Shown here piece by piece: positions 42,923-51,771 of a DNA stretch of 64,000 bases (its first letter is position 1; every line of letters begins with the position of its first letter). A program made the position numbers and the translations under genes. The stretch comes from JANWYT01 sp034437555 (GTDB lineage Bacteria > Chloroflexota > Anaerolineae > Aggregatilineales > Phototrophicaceae), in contig DAOTTQ010000008.1 in assembly GCA_034437555.1 (NCBI GenBank), positions 146,610 to 210,609 of the forward strand, given 5' to 3'. The notes below the pieces were generated by a model. That model made no database searches. It had not been told where the DNA came from and was given only the letters and a program-made list of their open reading frames with translations.

Positions 42923-42995
42923 GGCGCGTACCCAACGCCTTTTGACGGGCTAAAGTAAAGCGTATTTCATCGGATTTATTAGAAAGAAGAGACCT

Positions 42996-44501
42996 ATGAG
43001 TGACCAAGACGCACAAGTCTTATATCAGCAAGGGCTAGAACTTTTATCACAGGATGAACGCTCCAAAGCCGTAGACGTGCTAAAACGCGCGGTAGAACAA
43101 GACAGCGAAAACGTAGATATTTGGGTGGCATTGGCGCAAGCCCTAGACGATGTGGCAGAAAAGCGCATTGCCCTGACGACCATCCTACAGCTAGACCCCG
43201 AAAATACCTATGCACAGGACGAACTATCACAGACAGAAAAGCCCAAAGCCGACAGCAAGGCGGATGAGGAAATTGTACTCGGCATTACGCGCCGTGATGC
43301 CCAACGCTACGGCATTGGCTTGGTGGCATTTACTGTCGTTATACTGCTCATCACCACCTCGTTTACAGGAAGCCAAAACGCCCAGCGTGACAACGCCCGA
43401 CGTGCTGTTGCCCAAGAAATTTCTAATGCAACTGCCACAACAGATGCCGCAACACGCATTGCAGAAACGGTGTTTTTTGAAGAAACCGAGCGTGCGCTGG
43501 AGCTAACGGCTGTCCAGGAGGCGCAGGTTTCGCCCACACCCACAGCGACTGCTACGCGCACACGCTCTGATACCTTGCCAACACCGTTGCCATCGGCTTC
43601 AGAAACACCGACCACCCTTCCCTTGCGTATTTTGCCCGCACCAACGGGTTATGTGGGGCGCATTTTTGCGTGGGGTGGCGTAAATCCTTCGGGGCGTGAT
43701 GGCTTGCGCTTGCGCCAATACCAGCTTCCTACAGGCGAATTGACACAACTTAACGATGATTTTGCCCAAGATGTTACGGTAGAAGGGCGCGGTCAACGCC
43801 TTGTGTATATGAAGGTGGTGCAAAGCAACCTTGTGCTTACCCTGATGAACACGCAATCACCCAGCAGCGAATTTACCACCGAACTAAGCGGTTCATTGGT
43901 GGCGGCGGGCGCATCAGACCCCAGAAGTCCGCGCCTTTCACCTGATGGCACAACAATGGTACTCATTGGTACATCACCACAAGGCAGCCCTGCGGTGTTT
44001 TTGCATACGTTTAACCCCAGCCAAACCATTCGTGTGACGTTTGATGATGCCGAATATACGTCGGCAACGGTGTATGGCAGTAGCGTGATTGCGGTGCGCC
44101 GTGATGCTAACGGCACAGACCTTGTACTCGTTGACCTATCCGACCCCGCCACGGGCTTTCCGCAAACGCGCCTAACCAGTGATGGCGATACGCTTATTGA
44201 AGCGTTCCCCACGTTTTCGCCTGATGGGCAATTGGTGATGTATAACGTAACCGCAGGCAACCCTAACGACAACGACATTTACATTGCACGAATACTGCCC
44301 AATTTGTTTACCAGTGAAGCCCTTGTTACGACAGCAAACGATGAAATTTCGCCTTCATTTAGCCCAGATGGTAACGCAATAGTGTATTCTAGCAATGCCA
44401 ACGGCACGTATAACATTTTCATCTTTGACCGCACTACACGGCAGACGTACCAGCTGACCGCCGATGCACAACCTGTCTATGCGGGCGGGTGGGGTGGCTA
44501 A
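42996..44501 (+). CDS. TPR / membrane span / TolB-like propeller protein (second copy)
   Basis: 501 residues, same architecture as the preceding gene. An N-terminal TPR-like segment (about 10-70; VLKRAVEQDSENVDIWVALA) is followed by one span (YGIGLVAFTVVILLITTSF), a Thr/Ala/Pro-rich stalk and a C-terminal propeller with PRLSPDGTTMVLIG, PTFSPDGQLVMYN and PSFSPDGNAIVYSSN. The copies are clearly diverged at the sequence level. GAAGAGA lies before the ATG. It ends six bases before the SPPY methyltransferase gene. Function is probably envelope scaffolding or sensing (inference). Confidence 0.8.
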   Translation: MSDQDAQVLYQQGLELLSQDERSKAVDVLKRAVEQDSENVDIWVALAQALDDVAEKRIALTTILQLDPENTYAQDELSQTEKPKADSKADEEIVLGITRRDAQRYGIGLVAFTVVILLITTSFTGSQNAQRDNARRAVAQEISNATATTDAATRIAETVFFEETERALELTAVQEAQVSPTPTATATRTRSDTLPTPLPSASETPTTLPLRILPAPTGYVGRIFAWGGVNPSGRDGLRLRQYQLPTGELTQLNDDFAQDVTVEGRGQRLVYMKVVQSNLVLTLMNTQSPSSEFTTELSGSLVAAGASDPRSPRLSPDGTTMVLIGTSPQGSPAVFLHTFNPSQTIRVTFDDAEYTSATVYGSSVIAVRRDANGTDLVLVDLSDPATGFPQTRLTSDGDTLIEAFPTFSPDGQLVMYNVTAGNPNDNDIYIARILPNLFTSEALVTTANDEISPSFSPDGNAIVYSSNANGTYNIFIFDRTTRQTYQLTADAQPVYAGGWGG

Positions 44502-44507
44502 AGCACT

Positions 44508-45335
44508 ATGACCTACCCGAAAGACCAACTTGTTTTGGGGGATTGTAAAGACATTCTAAGCCAACTCGACGATAATAGTGTGGACTTGGTCGTTACGTCC
44601 CCCCCTTACGCCGATAGCCGTAAAAGCACGTATGGGGGGATTCATCCTGATGATTATGTGGCGTGGTTCTTGCCAATTGGTAAAGAACTATTGCGCGTGC
44701 TAAAGCCAACAGGCACGTTTGTCTTAAACATCAAAGAGAAAGCGGTCAATGGGGAACGCCATACCTATGTGATTGAGCTTATTCTGGCGTTGCGCCAGCA
44801 AGGCTGGCTGTGGACAGAGGAATATGTGTGGCATAAGAAAAATTCATATCCCGGCAAGTGGCCCAATCGTTTTAGGGATGCTTGGGAGCGATGCTTGCAA
44901 TTTAACAAATCACGGCAATTTGCCATGTATCAGGATGAAGTGATGGTCCCAATGGGGGATTGGGCAAAGAAACGCCTAACACACTTAAGCGAAACAGACA
45001 AAGTACGAGATACGTCTAAAGTAGGAAGTGGTTTTGGCAAGAATGTTTCGGCGTGGGTGGGGCGTGAAAAAGCCTATCCCACCAATGTATTGCATTTGGC
45101 AACAGAAACCTCAAACACTGGGCATAGTGCAGCTTTCCCTAAAGCCTTACCAGAGTGGTTTATTAAGTTGTTTACGCAAGAGGGCGACCTTATACTAGAC
45201 CCGTTTTTGGGGTCGGGGACAACCGCAGAAGTTGCCCAAGAGCTAGGACGACATTACATTGGTATAGAGCTAAAGCCCGAATACTATGCCCTAGCCCAAG
45301 AAACGCTTAAAACTTCACAACGAAAGTTACTTTAA
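44508..45335 (+). CDS. DNA methyltransferase, SPPY motif (beta class)
   Basis: 275 residues. The order of motifs is catalytic TSPPY (30-34) first and AdoMet-binding DPFLGSGTT (231-239) last, which is the beta class. The SPPY sequence is typical of N4-cytosine methyltransferases, although some N6-adenine enzymes share it. VHKKN-like (VWHKKNSYPGKWPNR) and HTYVIELILALRQQGW segments support the family. It is the protective half of a type II restriction-modification unit: its stop overlaps the start of the next gene in TAATG. Recognition sequence unknown. It follows the propeller genes by six bases, but shows no functional tie to them. Confidence 0.9.
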   Translation: MTYPKDQLVLGDCKDILSQLDDNSVDLVVTSPPYADSRKSTYGGIHPDDYVAWFLPIGKELLRVLKPTGTFVLNIKEKAVNGERHTYVIELILALRQQGWLWTEEYVWHKKNSYPGKWPNRFRDAWERCLQFNKSRQFAMYQDEVMVPMGDWAKKRLTHLSETDKVRDTSKVGSGFGKNVSAWVGREKAYPTNVLHLATETSNTGHSAAFPKALPEWFIKLFTQEGDLILDPFLGSGTTAEVAQELGRHYIGIELKPEYYALAQETLKTSQRKLL

Positions 45336-46063
45336 TGCGACCTTTAGACATAGTGCTTGTACAAGAGTTTGTAGAGCGTGAAATAGGAGGGTTTCATCAG
45401 TCCAGATTAAATGTGTTTAACCGCCTTAACTTACGTGACATTGTAAAGCGCAAAAACCCATACTTAGTACGGGCAAAAAATATCACCCTGGCATCACAAC
45501 TGGTAACCCATTGGCTGACGGCATATTTGTCCTCTTCTGAAGAAGAATTGTTTGGGCAGTTTATGGAAAAGCTGGCAATCTTTATTGCATCTCAAACCTG
45601 TGACGTGATAGCCAATCCTCTTCAAGGAGTGGATTTACTGTTTAAGAATGGCGAAACTGTTCACATTGTGCAAATTAAATCTGGACCAAATTGGGGCAAC
45701 TCTGACCAACAGCGCAGGTTACGCCAAAATTTTGCCGAAGCTAAAGCCATTGTGGAACAAGTATCCCCCTTAGTGCAATGTACGTTAGGTATCTGCTATG
45801 GCAAAAAACGTCCTACAACGAATGGTTCCTATCAAACGCTAACAGGGAGTTCTTTTTGGAAGTTTATCAGTGGTAATGAACGCCTCTATATTGATATTGT
45901 AGAACCCATTGGTTACCATGCCCGTGAACATAATGCACAATATCAGCTTCAATATGACCAACACATTAATATTCTCACCGCACAGGTGTTAAACGAGTTT
46001 TGTGTGAATGGCGAAATTCATTGGGAAAGCCTGCTTAAGCTCTCTAGCGATAATTCACAGTGA
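45335..46063 (+). CDS. Restriction endonuclease, PmeII-like (probable)
   Basis: 242 residues. A PD-(D/E)xK-type core is visible: Glu79 in GQFMEKL, Asp100 in GVDLLFKNG, and Gln113 with Lys115 in IVQIKSGPNWGNSDQ, i.e. a D-x12-QxK variant. The IKSGPNWGNS segment is typical of the PmeII family of type II enzymes as I recall it; the assignment rests on this and on the partner methyltransferase. Its ATG overlaps the methyltransferase stop (TAATG), so both are coupled. Base composition is more AT-rich than the neighbours, suggesting transfer. The cut site is unknown. Confidence 0.7.
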   Translation: MRPLDIVLVQEFVEREIGGFHQSRLNVFNRLNLRDIVKRKNPYLVRAKNITLASQLVTHWLTAYLSSSEEELFGQFMEKLAIFIASQTCDVIANPLQGVDLLFKNGETVHIVQIKSGPNWGNSDQQRRLRQNFAEAKAIVEQVSPLVQCTLGICYGKKRPTTNGSYQTLTGSSFWKFISGNERLYIDIVEPIGYHAREHNAQYQLQYDQHINILTAQVLNEFCVNGEIHWESLLKLSSDNSQ

Positions 46064-46083
46064 TTCTTTGCACCATTTATCTT

Positions 46084-46103
46084 AAAGCCCTTCGGGGCTT
46101 TTT
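46084..46103 (+). terminator. UUCG-loop terminator after the restriction gene
   Basis: AAAGCCC-TTCG-GGGCTTT followed by T-rich sequence, 20 bases past the stop. Confidence 0.93.
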
Positions 46104-46275
46104 GTTTTTCTTGAGGATGATTGCGTTAAGATGTTTAAGGGTATTGTTAAATCTCTTAACAATTTTGAGGGATTACAAAAATTACTTTTTTGCTTAAACG
46201 ATTAAAAAATCTGATTTTTACAGCGTTTTTACACAAAAAACACTACTTTAGGTACTTCAGTACGACTTTGACCCC

Positions 46276-46304
46276 TTGACAAATCCTTAAACTTGGCTTA
46301 ACAT
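46276..46304 (+). promoter_or_regulatory. Promoter of the unknown 147-residue gene
   Basis: TTGACA (46276-46281), 17-base spacer, TAACAT (46299-46304). It lies in an AT-rich gap and 48 bases before the ATG. The rest of this gap (46105-46270) holds nothing else that I recognise. Confidence 0.65.
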
Positions 46305-46351
46305 TAAAGCATTGAACGAAACGAAGCAACATCCCCAATTTGGAGGGAAAA

Positions 46352-46795
46352 ATGGACATTCAAAATGCACAAACACTCGTGATTCATGTGTCGAACATCG
46401 CCCGCATTGCTTCGACTTTCCATGCAAAATTTGGACGTGATTACCGCTTGCAGTCAGACAGCCCTGCACAAGCGTGGGAACTGTATCGCCAATTGATGGC
46501 GGAACAAGCCAATGTAGCCAGCATGCTAGAAGCCGAAGCTCTACGTACCCCCTACAGCCGTTATGGCAAATGGTGGGAAAGACGCGATGTAATTGACAAC
46601 GGCATCCTAAACCAACTAGAAGAAGATGTGATGAACTTGGTGGAACGCACCGCCTACTTGCAAGCGATGGAACAAAGCACCCTTAACGCCCCTGCGCTTT
46701 TGGTACTCCAACAATCTATCGCGGGTATGTTACACCCCGCCACGCGCCAAACTTCACTTGGCAATGTATCCGAGCCTATACAAGAAGCAGTGTAA
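46352..46795 (+). CDS. Uncharacterised all-helical small protein
   Basis: 147 residues, not recognised. Predicted helices run through most of the chain (TLVIHVSNIARIASTFHAKF, QAWELYRQLMAEQANVASML, LNQLEEDVMNLVERTAYLQA, LVLQQSIAGML). It has no signal peptide, span or cysteine cluster. The ATG at 46352 follows a strong GGAGGG site, and a consensus promoter (46276-46304) and a strong terminator (46832-46868) isolate it as its own unit. A regulator or scaffold is possible but unsupported. An in-frame TTG at 46340 overlaps the ribosome binding site and is not used. Confidence 0.7.
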   Translation: MDIQNAQTLVIHVSNIARIASTFHAKFGRDYRLQSDSPAQAWELYRQLMAEQANVASMLEAEALRTPYSRYGKWWERRDVIDNGILNQLEEDVMNLVERTAYLQAMEQSTLNAPALLVLQQSIAGMLHPATRQTSLGNVSEPIQEAV

Positions 46796-46831
46796 ATGCG
46801 ATGTAGAACGCATAAAACCCGAAGTGCCTAG

Positions 46832-46868
46832 CAACGCTCACACTTATTTCTGTGAGCGTTGTTTTTTT
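46832..46868 (+). terminator. Strong rho-independent terminator
   Basis: CAACGCTCACA (46832-46842) and its perfect complement (46851-46861), an 8-base loop, then T7. Confidence 0.97.
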
Positions 46869-46870
46869 AT

Positions 46871-46899
46871 TTGACAAAGACTCCTTAACGTGCTAAATT
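46871..46899 (+). promoter_or_regulatory. Promoter of the ArsR-like gene
   Basis: TTGACA (46871-46876), 17-base spacer, TAAATT (46894-46899), immediately after the upstream terminator. Confidence 0.65.
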
Positions 46900-46919
46900 A
46901 TGCAGTTAAGCGCATAATT
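46896..46919 (+). promoter_or_regulatory. Palindromic operator candidate over the -10 box
   Basis: AATTATGC (46896-46903) and GCATAATT (46912-46919) form 8-bp inverted arms around an 8-base centre, overlapping the TAAATT -10 hexamer. Its position suits binding of the ArsR-like product encoded downstream. Confidence 0.5.
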
Positions 46920-46957
46920 GAAAAATTGACAGTATTGATGTTTTAGGAGTTGTTATC

Positions 46958-48043
46958 ATGGTGGATTGGGGTATGACGTTAGCACCTGCGGATGTGCGAG
47001 TAACGTTTAAGGTTTCTGTGGTCACGGTAATGCTAAACACGCTACATCTTGCCCAAGATGCAGAAAATTACAGTGGGCTAGGTGACTTTGTGTACCAGCT
47101 TTCACGCTCGCTAACCGACCAAGAACGAGCAGACCTTGCCCTTGCAACCATTAACCTAGATGATGACTATGCTTTTGACTTTCAAGATGCAGATTTTCCC
47201 GCATTTTTGAACCAAATTAACAGCATGAACGACGATGAATTTTTGGTAAAAACGTATACGTGGATGAGCAAAAAGAGCGCGTTTACCACCTACCAAGATA
47301 TTTTGCACAATAAGGACAACTACACGGCATTTATGAGCGTTGTTGCCGCCGAAAAAGCAGAAAAAGGGCATTTTACATCTCCCGAACTGTGGGAACGCAA
47401 TTATGACCTTGTTCAAGACCCCGCCAAATTAAAGCGGTTTGTGGTGGACTTCTTGGGGAGCATGTGGGAAAAATATCTGCATAATGAGTGGTATCGCACC
47501 CAAAACATGCTTACAGAAAGCATAAACGCTTTTAGCCAAATTAACTATGATGCGCTTTCTACGCCCGAACTGGTGGAATTTGTGACCACCCGTGATATGC
47601 GTGGCAAAGAGTACTTTGAAGAACGCATGAATTTGGGCAAGCATTTTGTCTTTGTGCCATCGCCCCACATGGGTCCCTATATTAGCTGGTTTCATTGTGA
47701 GCGACTTAACCACGATATGATTGTGTTTGGCGCACGCATGCCCCACAATGCCTCACAAAAATCACCTGCCCTTAATCGTTCTGAACTTTTGGTGCGCCTT
47801 AATGCACTGGCAGATGAAACGCGCCTGCGGATGCTAGAAATGTTGGCAACAGAGGGCGAAATTTGCGCCCAAGACTTTATCACCACCCTAGACCTAAGCC
47901 AATCCAGTGCCAGCCGTCACCTTCGCCAGCTTACTGCCAGTGGCTATATTACAGAACGCCGTCGTGATGTGGCAAAGTGCTACACACTAAACCCCCAACG
48001 CATTAAAGACACCATGAACGCGCTTGCCCAGTTTGCGGAATAA
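46958..48043 (+). CDS. ArsR-family regulator with large N-terminal sensor domain
   Basis: 361 residues. The C-terminal 85 residues are a winged helix of the ArsR type (LLVRLNALADETRLRMLEML, LSQSSASRHLRQLTASGYIT, and a wing ERRRDVAKCY). The N-terminal 260 residues resemble the DUF5937-like heads of Chloroflexota and Firmicutes ArsR proteins, which are of unknown ligand. No metal-binding Cys pair is apparent in the wing. AGGAG lies eight bases before the ATG. A palindrome over its -10 box suggests autoregulation (inference). It is convergent with the HAMP kinase gene, 10 bases apart. The target genes are unknown. Confidence 0.8.
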   Translation: MVDWGMTLAPADVRVTFKVSVVTVMLNTLHLAQDAENYSGLGDFVYQLSRSLTDQERADLALATINLDDDYAFDFQDADFPAFLNQINSMNDDEFLVKTYTWMSKKSAFTTYQDILHNKDNYTAFMSVVAAEKAEKGHFTSPELWERNYDLVQDPAKLKRFVVDFLGSMWEKYLHNEWYRTQNMLTESINAFSQINYDALSTPELVEFVTTRDMRGKEYFEERMNLGKHFVFVPSPHMGPYISWFHCERLNHDMIVFGARMPHNASQKSPALNRSELLVRLNALADETRLRMLEMLATEGEICAQDFITTLDLSQSSASRHLRQLTASGYITERRRDVAKCYTLNPQRIKDTMNALAQFAE

Positions 48044-48053
48044 ATAAAGCGCA

Positions 48054-49550
48054 TTAAGCATGCGGGGGCAACCATACAAAAAACGTTGTGCCTTGTTGGC
48101 TGCCCTTGCTTTCTGCCTTAATGTTTCCCCCGTGTGCCAACACAATCTCTTTAGCAATTGCCAGCCCTAGCCCTGTACCCCGCTGCGGTCCGCGCGTCTT
48201 GTCTACCTGATAAAAGCGTTCAAAAATCCGCGATAACTCTTTTTCTGAAATGCCCACCCCTGTATCTTGCACACTAATGAGAACACCATTCTTTTCGGGC
48301 TGTGTTTTTAGCCAAATTTTGCCGCCTGTCGGTGTAAATTTGATAGCGTTGCTTAGTAAATTGGTGAGTACCTGCGCGATTCTGTCGCCATCAATGGCAA
48401 TTTTAGGTACAGGGCTGGATTTGATATCCAGGCTTACGCCCTTTTTCTGTGCAACAACAGCAAGGCGTTCCCCGAGTGCTTGCGCCAGTTCATTCAGGTT
48501 GATGGGGCTTGGCTTTAGCGTCATTTGCCCCGCCTGCATCATAATGAGGTCGGTGAGTTCCATCACAAGGCGGTTCATACGGTTGGCTTCATCATAGATA
48601 ATGCGTGCCGCTTTAACGGGGTCGTTGGTTGCGCCGTCCATGATGGCTTGGCTATAGCCCTGTATAGACGTGAGGGGCGTTTTAAGGTCATGCGATACAT
48701 TGGCTAAAAAGTCACGCTGGGCGTTTTGGGTGGCGCGTACTTCCTGTGACATTTCGTTAAAGGCGTGCGCTAACCGCCGAATTTCTCTTGCGCCCATTTC
48801 GGGTACACGCTGTTCATAATTGCCCTTAGCAACGGCTTCTGCGCCCTTTACCAGCGTTTGTAGGGGGTTAGCAATGCTTCGGCTCATCCAAAATGCCAGT
48901 ACAAACGCCAATAAAATGCCAATTGCGCCCGCCTGTAATAAGGGAGGCAAAATAGAGCTACTAAACTGGCTTAAAGTTGCCTGAAGCGATAGCGTAGGGC
49001 GCGGTTCTGCGACCAGCAATGTAGTACTAAGGGCATTGTTATTGCGCCGTGTGCCTTGAAAGTTACGGGTAATGCCCCCATAAAGCCACATACTGTTATC
49101 GGGGTCGTTAAAGCCCCCGTAAATTTGCTTTGATAAGGGATACAGTGTTTGCTCAAGTGTCGCACTAAAGAACTCATCGTTAAATACGCTAATGCGGGCT
49201 TGGTTGCTATACACATTTAGCGTGTCATAAATTACAAATTGGCGGTCATTGACGGTGGCTAACCAAATTACGCGCACGTTGCGGGTGGTGGCGAAGTCGT
49301 CCATAATGCCCACAATGCGCTGGTAATCATCGGGGATGCTGTCTTGGTTGGGGGCAAATTCGCGTAAAATATCCCGAATGTTTAGTCCCTGCACAATGGC
49401 AGATAAGCGATTATAGGCGGGTTCTGTGGGGGCGGGGCGTGACGCAATAAACACCAATACCGCCGCACTAATCACCACTAACGACACGCCCAAGAGCAAC
49501 ACATACGAAATAAACAAGCGTCCGCGTAAACTTAGCCAATCAAACATCAT
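48054..49550 (-). CDS. Membrane sensor histidine kinase (HAMP)
   Basis: 498 residues. The first span is at about 12-34 and an extracytoplasmic sensor follows to about 200. The second span (LQAGAIGILLAFVLAFWMS) leads into HAMP (RSIANPLQTLVKGAEAVAKG). HisKA has the His in FLANVSHDLKTPLTSIQGYS. HATPase motifs are LLSNAIKFTPTGG, DTGVGI, IFERFYQ and GTGLGLAIA. Its gene begins two bases after the response regulator stop, so they form a two-component operon. The sensed signal is unknown. It faces the ArsR-like gene tail to tail. Confidence 0.93.
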   Translation of the reverse strand: MMFDWLSLRGRLFISYVLLLGVSLVVISAAVLVFIASRPAPTEPAYNRLSAIVQGLNIRDILREFAPNQDSIPDDYQRIVGIMDDFATTRNVRVIWLATVNDRQFVIYDTLNVYSNQARISVFNDEFFSATLEQTLYPLSKQIYGGFNDPDNSMWLYGGITRNFQGTRRNNNALSTTLLVAEPRPTLSLQATLSQFSSSILPPLLQAGAIGILLAFVLAFWMSRSIANPLQTLVKGAEAVAKGNYEQRVPEMGAREIRRLAHAFNEMSQEVRATQNAQRDFLANVSHDLKTPLTSIQGYSQAIMDGATNDPVKAARIIYDEANRMNRLVMELTDLIMMQAGQMTLKPSPINLNELAQALGERLAVVAQKKGVSLDIKSSPVPKIAIDGDRIAQVLTNLLSNAIKFTPTGGKIWLKTQPEKNGVLISVQDTGVGISEKELSRIFERFYQVDKTRGPQRGTGLGLAIAKEIVLAHGGNIKAESKGSQQGTTFFVWLPPHA

Positions 49551-49552
49551 CC

Positions 49553-50236
49553 TTACCCCATTGTGAGCTTATAGCCCACACCCCACACGGTTTCAATCGA
49601 AGCGATCATGCCCTCTAGCTTGTGGCGTAGGTGTGCCACATGCACATCAACGGTGCGCGTTTCGCCCGCAAAGTTATAGCCCCATACCACATCTAACAGG
49701 CGTTCACGGGTAAAGACCACATCTTTATTTTCTGCCAGCATCAGTAGCAAATCAAATTCTTTCAGGCGCAGGTCTACCGCCCGTGTGCCGACTTTGACGG
49801 TGCGTGACTGGGGAATAATGACAAGATTGCCAATGGTGATGGGCGCGTCGGTGGTGTTGCTATTGTTGCGTTTTTCTACGCGCCGTAAGATGGCTTTAAT
49901 GCGTGCGACTAGCTCACGGGGGTTAAACGGCTTGGTAAGATAGTCATCCGCGCCTAGCTCTAGCCCCACAATTTTATCAATGTCATCACTTCGCGCGGTT
50001 AGCATGATAATGGGTACATCAGAACGGCTACGCACCCTTCTGCATACTTCCCAGCCGTCTAGCTCTGGCAACATTAAGTCTAAAACCACTAGCGCAGGCG
50101 ATTCGGATAAAATGAGGTTAAGAGCCGTTTGACCGTCTGTGGCGGACAAAGTGTGGTAGCCCTCTTGTTTAATATACATTCGCGCAAGGTCTATAATGCG
50201 CTGTTCGTCGTCTACGATGAGGATGGTTTCTGGCAT
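49553..50236 (-). CDS. OmpR/PhoB-type response regulator
   Basis: 227 residues. The receiver domain (1-120) has DDE near residue 9, phospho-acceptor Asp in VVLDLMLPELDGWEV, Thr in IIMLTARSD and Lys in DYLTKPFNPRELVAR. The C-terminal winged helix (about 130-227) has LRLKEFDLLLMLAEN, RERLLDVVWGYNFAGETRTV, DVHVAHLRHKLEG and GVGYKL. It is the partner of the HAMP kinase encoded just downstream, with a 2-base gap. Phosphorylated, it would bind direct repeats at promoters. No target motif can be derived here. Confidence 0.94.
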   Translation of the reverse strand: MPETILIVDDEQRIIDLARMYIKQEGYHTLSATDGQTALNLILSESPALVVLDLMLPELDGWEVCRRVRSRSDVPIIMLTARSDDIDKIVGLELGADDYLTKPFNPRELVARIKAILRRVEKRNNSNTTDAPITIGNLVIIPQSRTVKVGTRAVDLRLKEFDLLLMLAENKDVVFTRERLLDVVWGYNFAGETRTVDVHVAHLRHKLEGMIASIETVWGVGYKLTMG

Positions 50237-50317
50237 GGGGTAGCGTCCTTTGGGTATCTCTTACCTTTATTATCCCCCATTTTTGCGCTACCAATTGCAA
50301 ATTGTGTGTAAATTCCG

Positions 50318-51292
50318 TTAGTGTGTGTGCCAGTGCATTTGGTACACGGTGCGCTCTGGCAAAAAGCGAAAGTGGCGCAAGGCTTCGTTGGTAGGCACAT
50401 CATCGGCGGGGTGTTCTATCTCTAGTGACGTTGTTCTAAACCGCCGTACCACATTACCCAGCAAGGGCGCAATCATTTGGGGGTAATTGGGGTGTGTAAG
50501 TAGCGTCATACGGGTATGAAATGCCCCTAGCGAATTTTCTAGCCACGCACTGGCTAAAATCTCGCTTTCGTCCTCACTACGAATGATAAGGCGTTCTACG
50601 CCCTGCATTGTTAGCCAGTCTCCCAGAGCCTTCCACCATGCCGACACAAACAGCGAAGGGTGCAAGGGGCGCAACCATCCCAACCCCCCTCGTGCTTCTG
50701 GGCGTGTGGCAGAAGCAAGCGCGTATTCGGCTTCCCATTCACTTTGGCGGCGGCGGGTAATAAACACGGGCGTTTCTTCTGTGCTTTGCGGGGGAACGGG
50801 TGTAAGGCTACTGCGTCGCCATGTGGTAAAGGCGCGTTCTTTTACAAAGCCCATACTTTCATACAGGTGAATAGCTTTGGGGTTGTCGATGTCCACTTGC
50901 AGAATGGCGGTTTGTGCGCCACGTTTGGCAATCATTTCTAGGCTGGCAATCATCATTTTGCGGGCAATGCCTTGCCCTTGATAGGTCGGGTGAACACCCA
51001 CATTGGCAATAATCCATGCGTTGCGCTTGCCACCGGGCAGGCTGGCGGGATACACCGAAACATTCCCTATCACTCGCTCGTCTTCTTGCCAAACGAAGCC
51101 CATTTTTAACCCGACTGCCATTTCATTTAGGCGGGCAAGCACGCCCAAGCCAATTCCCATGCGGCTAAGGGTACGCATTTCTCTAATGGCAGTGCGCCCG
51201 CCTTCGTCCATAGTGGGCGCAAACACTAATTCTATTAAATCCGCGATGGGCGCGAGGTCGGTTTGTAAATTTACAGGGCGAATGCCGTTCAT
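50318..51292 (-). CDS. GNAT-family N-acetyltransferase
   Basis: 324 residues. The N-terminal 165 residues form a complete GNAT domain with the acetyl-CoA-binding motif NVGVHPTYQGQGIARKMMIA and the C-terminal IHLYESMGFVKERAFTTWRR. The second half (about 200-315) looks like a degenerate second GNAT-like domain, without the Q/R-x-x-G-x-G/A loop. Substrate unknown: small molecule or protein N-termini are possible. It is transcribed alone on the minus strand, 81 bases from the response regulator start. Confidence 0.8.
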   Translation of the reverse strand: MNGIRPVNLQTDLAPIADLIELVFAPTMDEGGRTAIREMRTLSRMGIGLGVLARLNEMAVGLKMGFVWQEDERVIGNVSVYPASLPGGKRNAWIIANVGVHPTYQGQGIARKMMIASLEMIAKRGAQTAILQVDIDNPKAIHLYESMGFVKERAFTTWRRSSLTPVPPQSTEETPVFITRRRQSEWEAEYALASATRPEARGGLGWLRPLHPSLFVSAWWKALGDWLTMQGVERLIIRSEDESEILASAWLENSLGAFHTRMTLLTHPNYPQMIAPLLGNVVRRFRTTSLEIEHPADDVPTNEALRHFRFLPERTVYQMHWHTH

Positions 51293-51462
51293 TTGTTAAA
51301 AAATCTTTCTTCTTAAGGCTAGAATGGTTGTGTAGTACCAAAGTCATGTGTTATACTTGCGTATGATGCAAACATGAAATCAGTGTACTTCATCTTATTA
51401 TATCTCATGACGTGCGCTGGTCTCTATCCTGCTCATTAACAATTATCATAGGAGATGTCATC

Positions 51463-51627
51463 ATGTTATATCGTCCTCAATACAGTGAGGGTCAGGGTTT
51501 GGTAGAATATGCCCTGATTCTGGTCTTGGTGGCTGTAGTGGTGATTGCTATTTTGGCGGTTCTCGGACCGACACTAGGCAATACGTTCTCAAACATCGTT
51601 TACGGTATGAGATACTATCAACGCTAG
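51463..51627 (+). CDS. Flp-type (type IVb) pilin
   Basis: 54 residues. A short basic head is followed by the pilin signature GQGLVEYALILVLVAVVVIA with Glu at +5 after the Gly cleavage site, and a hydrophobic N-terminal helix. It would be processed by a TadV-like prepilin peptidase and assembled by the Tad system into adhesive Flp pili. No tad assembly genes are in the window, so the pilin is an orphan. The ATG at 51463 is taken because AGGAG lies eight bases upstream; an in-frame ATG at 51412 has none. A terminator follows. Confidence 0.88.
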   Translation: MLYRPQYSEGQGLVEYALILVLVAVVVIAILAVLGPTLGNTFSNIVYGMRYYQR

Positions 51628-51649
51628 AGTTTCCATTTCTTGCAGCATA

Positions 51650-51676
51650 AAAAGCGACTCCTCTGGGGTCGCTTTT
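51650..51676 (+). terminator. Terminator after the pilin gene
   Basis: AAAAGCGAC (51650-51658) pairs with GTCGCTTTT (51668-51676), a 9-bp stem ending in T4. Confidence 0.8.
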
Positions 51677-51771
51677 GTGTTCGGTGGCTAAACACACCTT
51701 GTCATTCTGCACATTCTCGTTTAGAACTATAGCACACAACAATCTGATGACCCATCAGAGGAGACTCTTTA

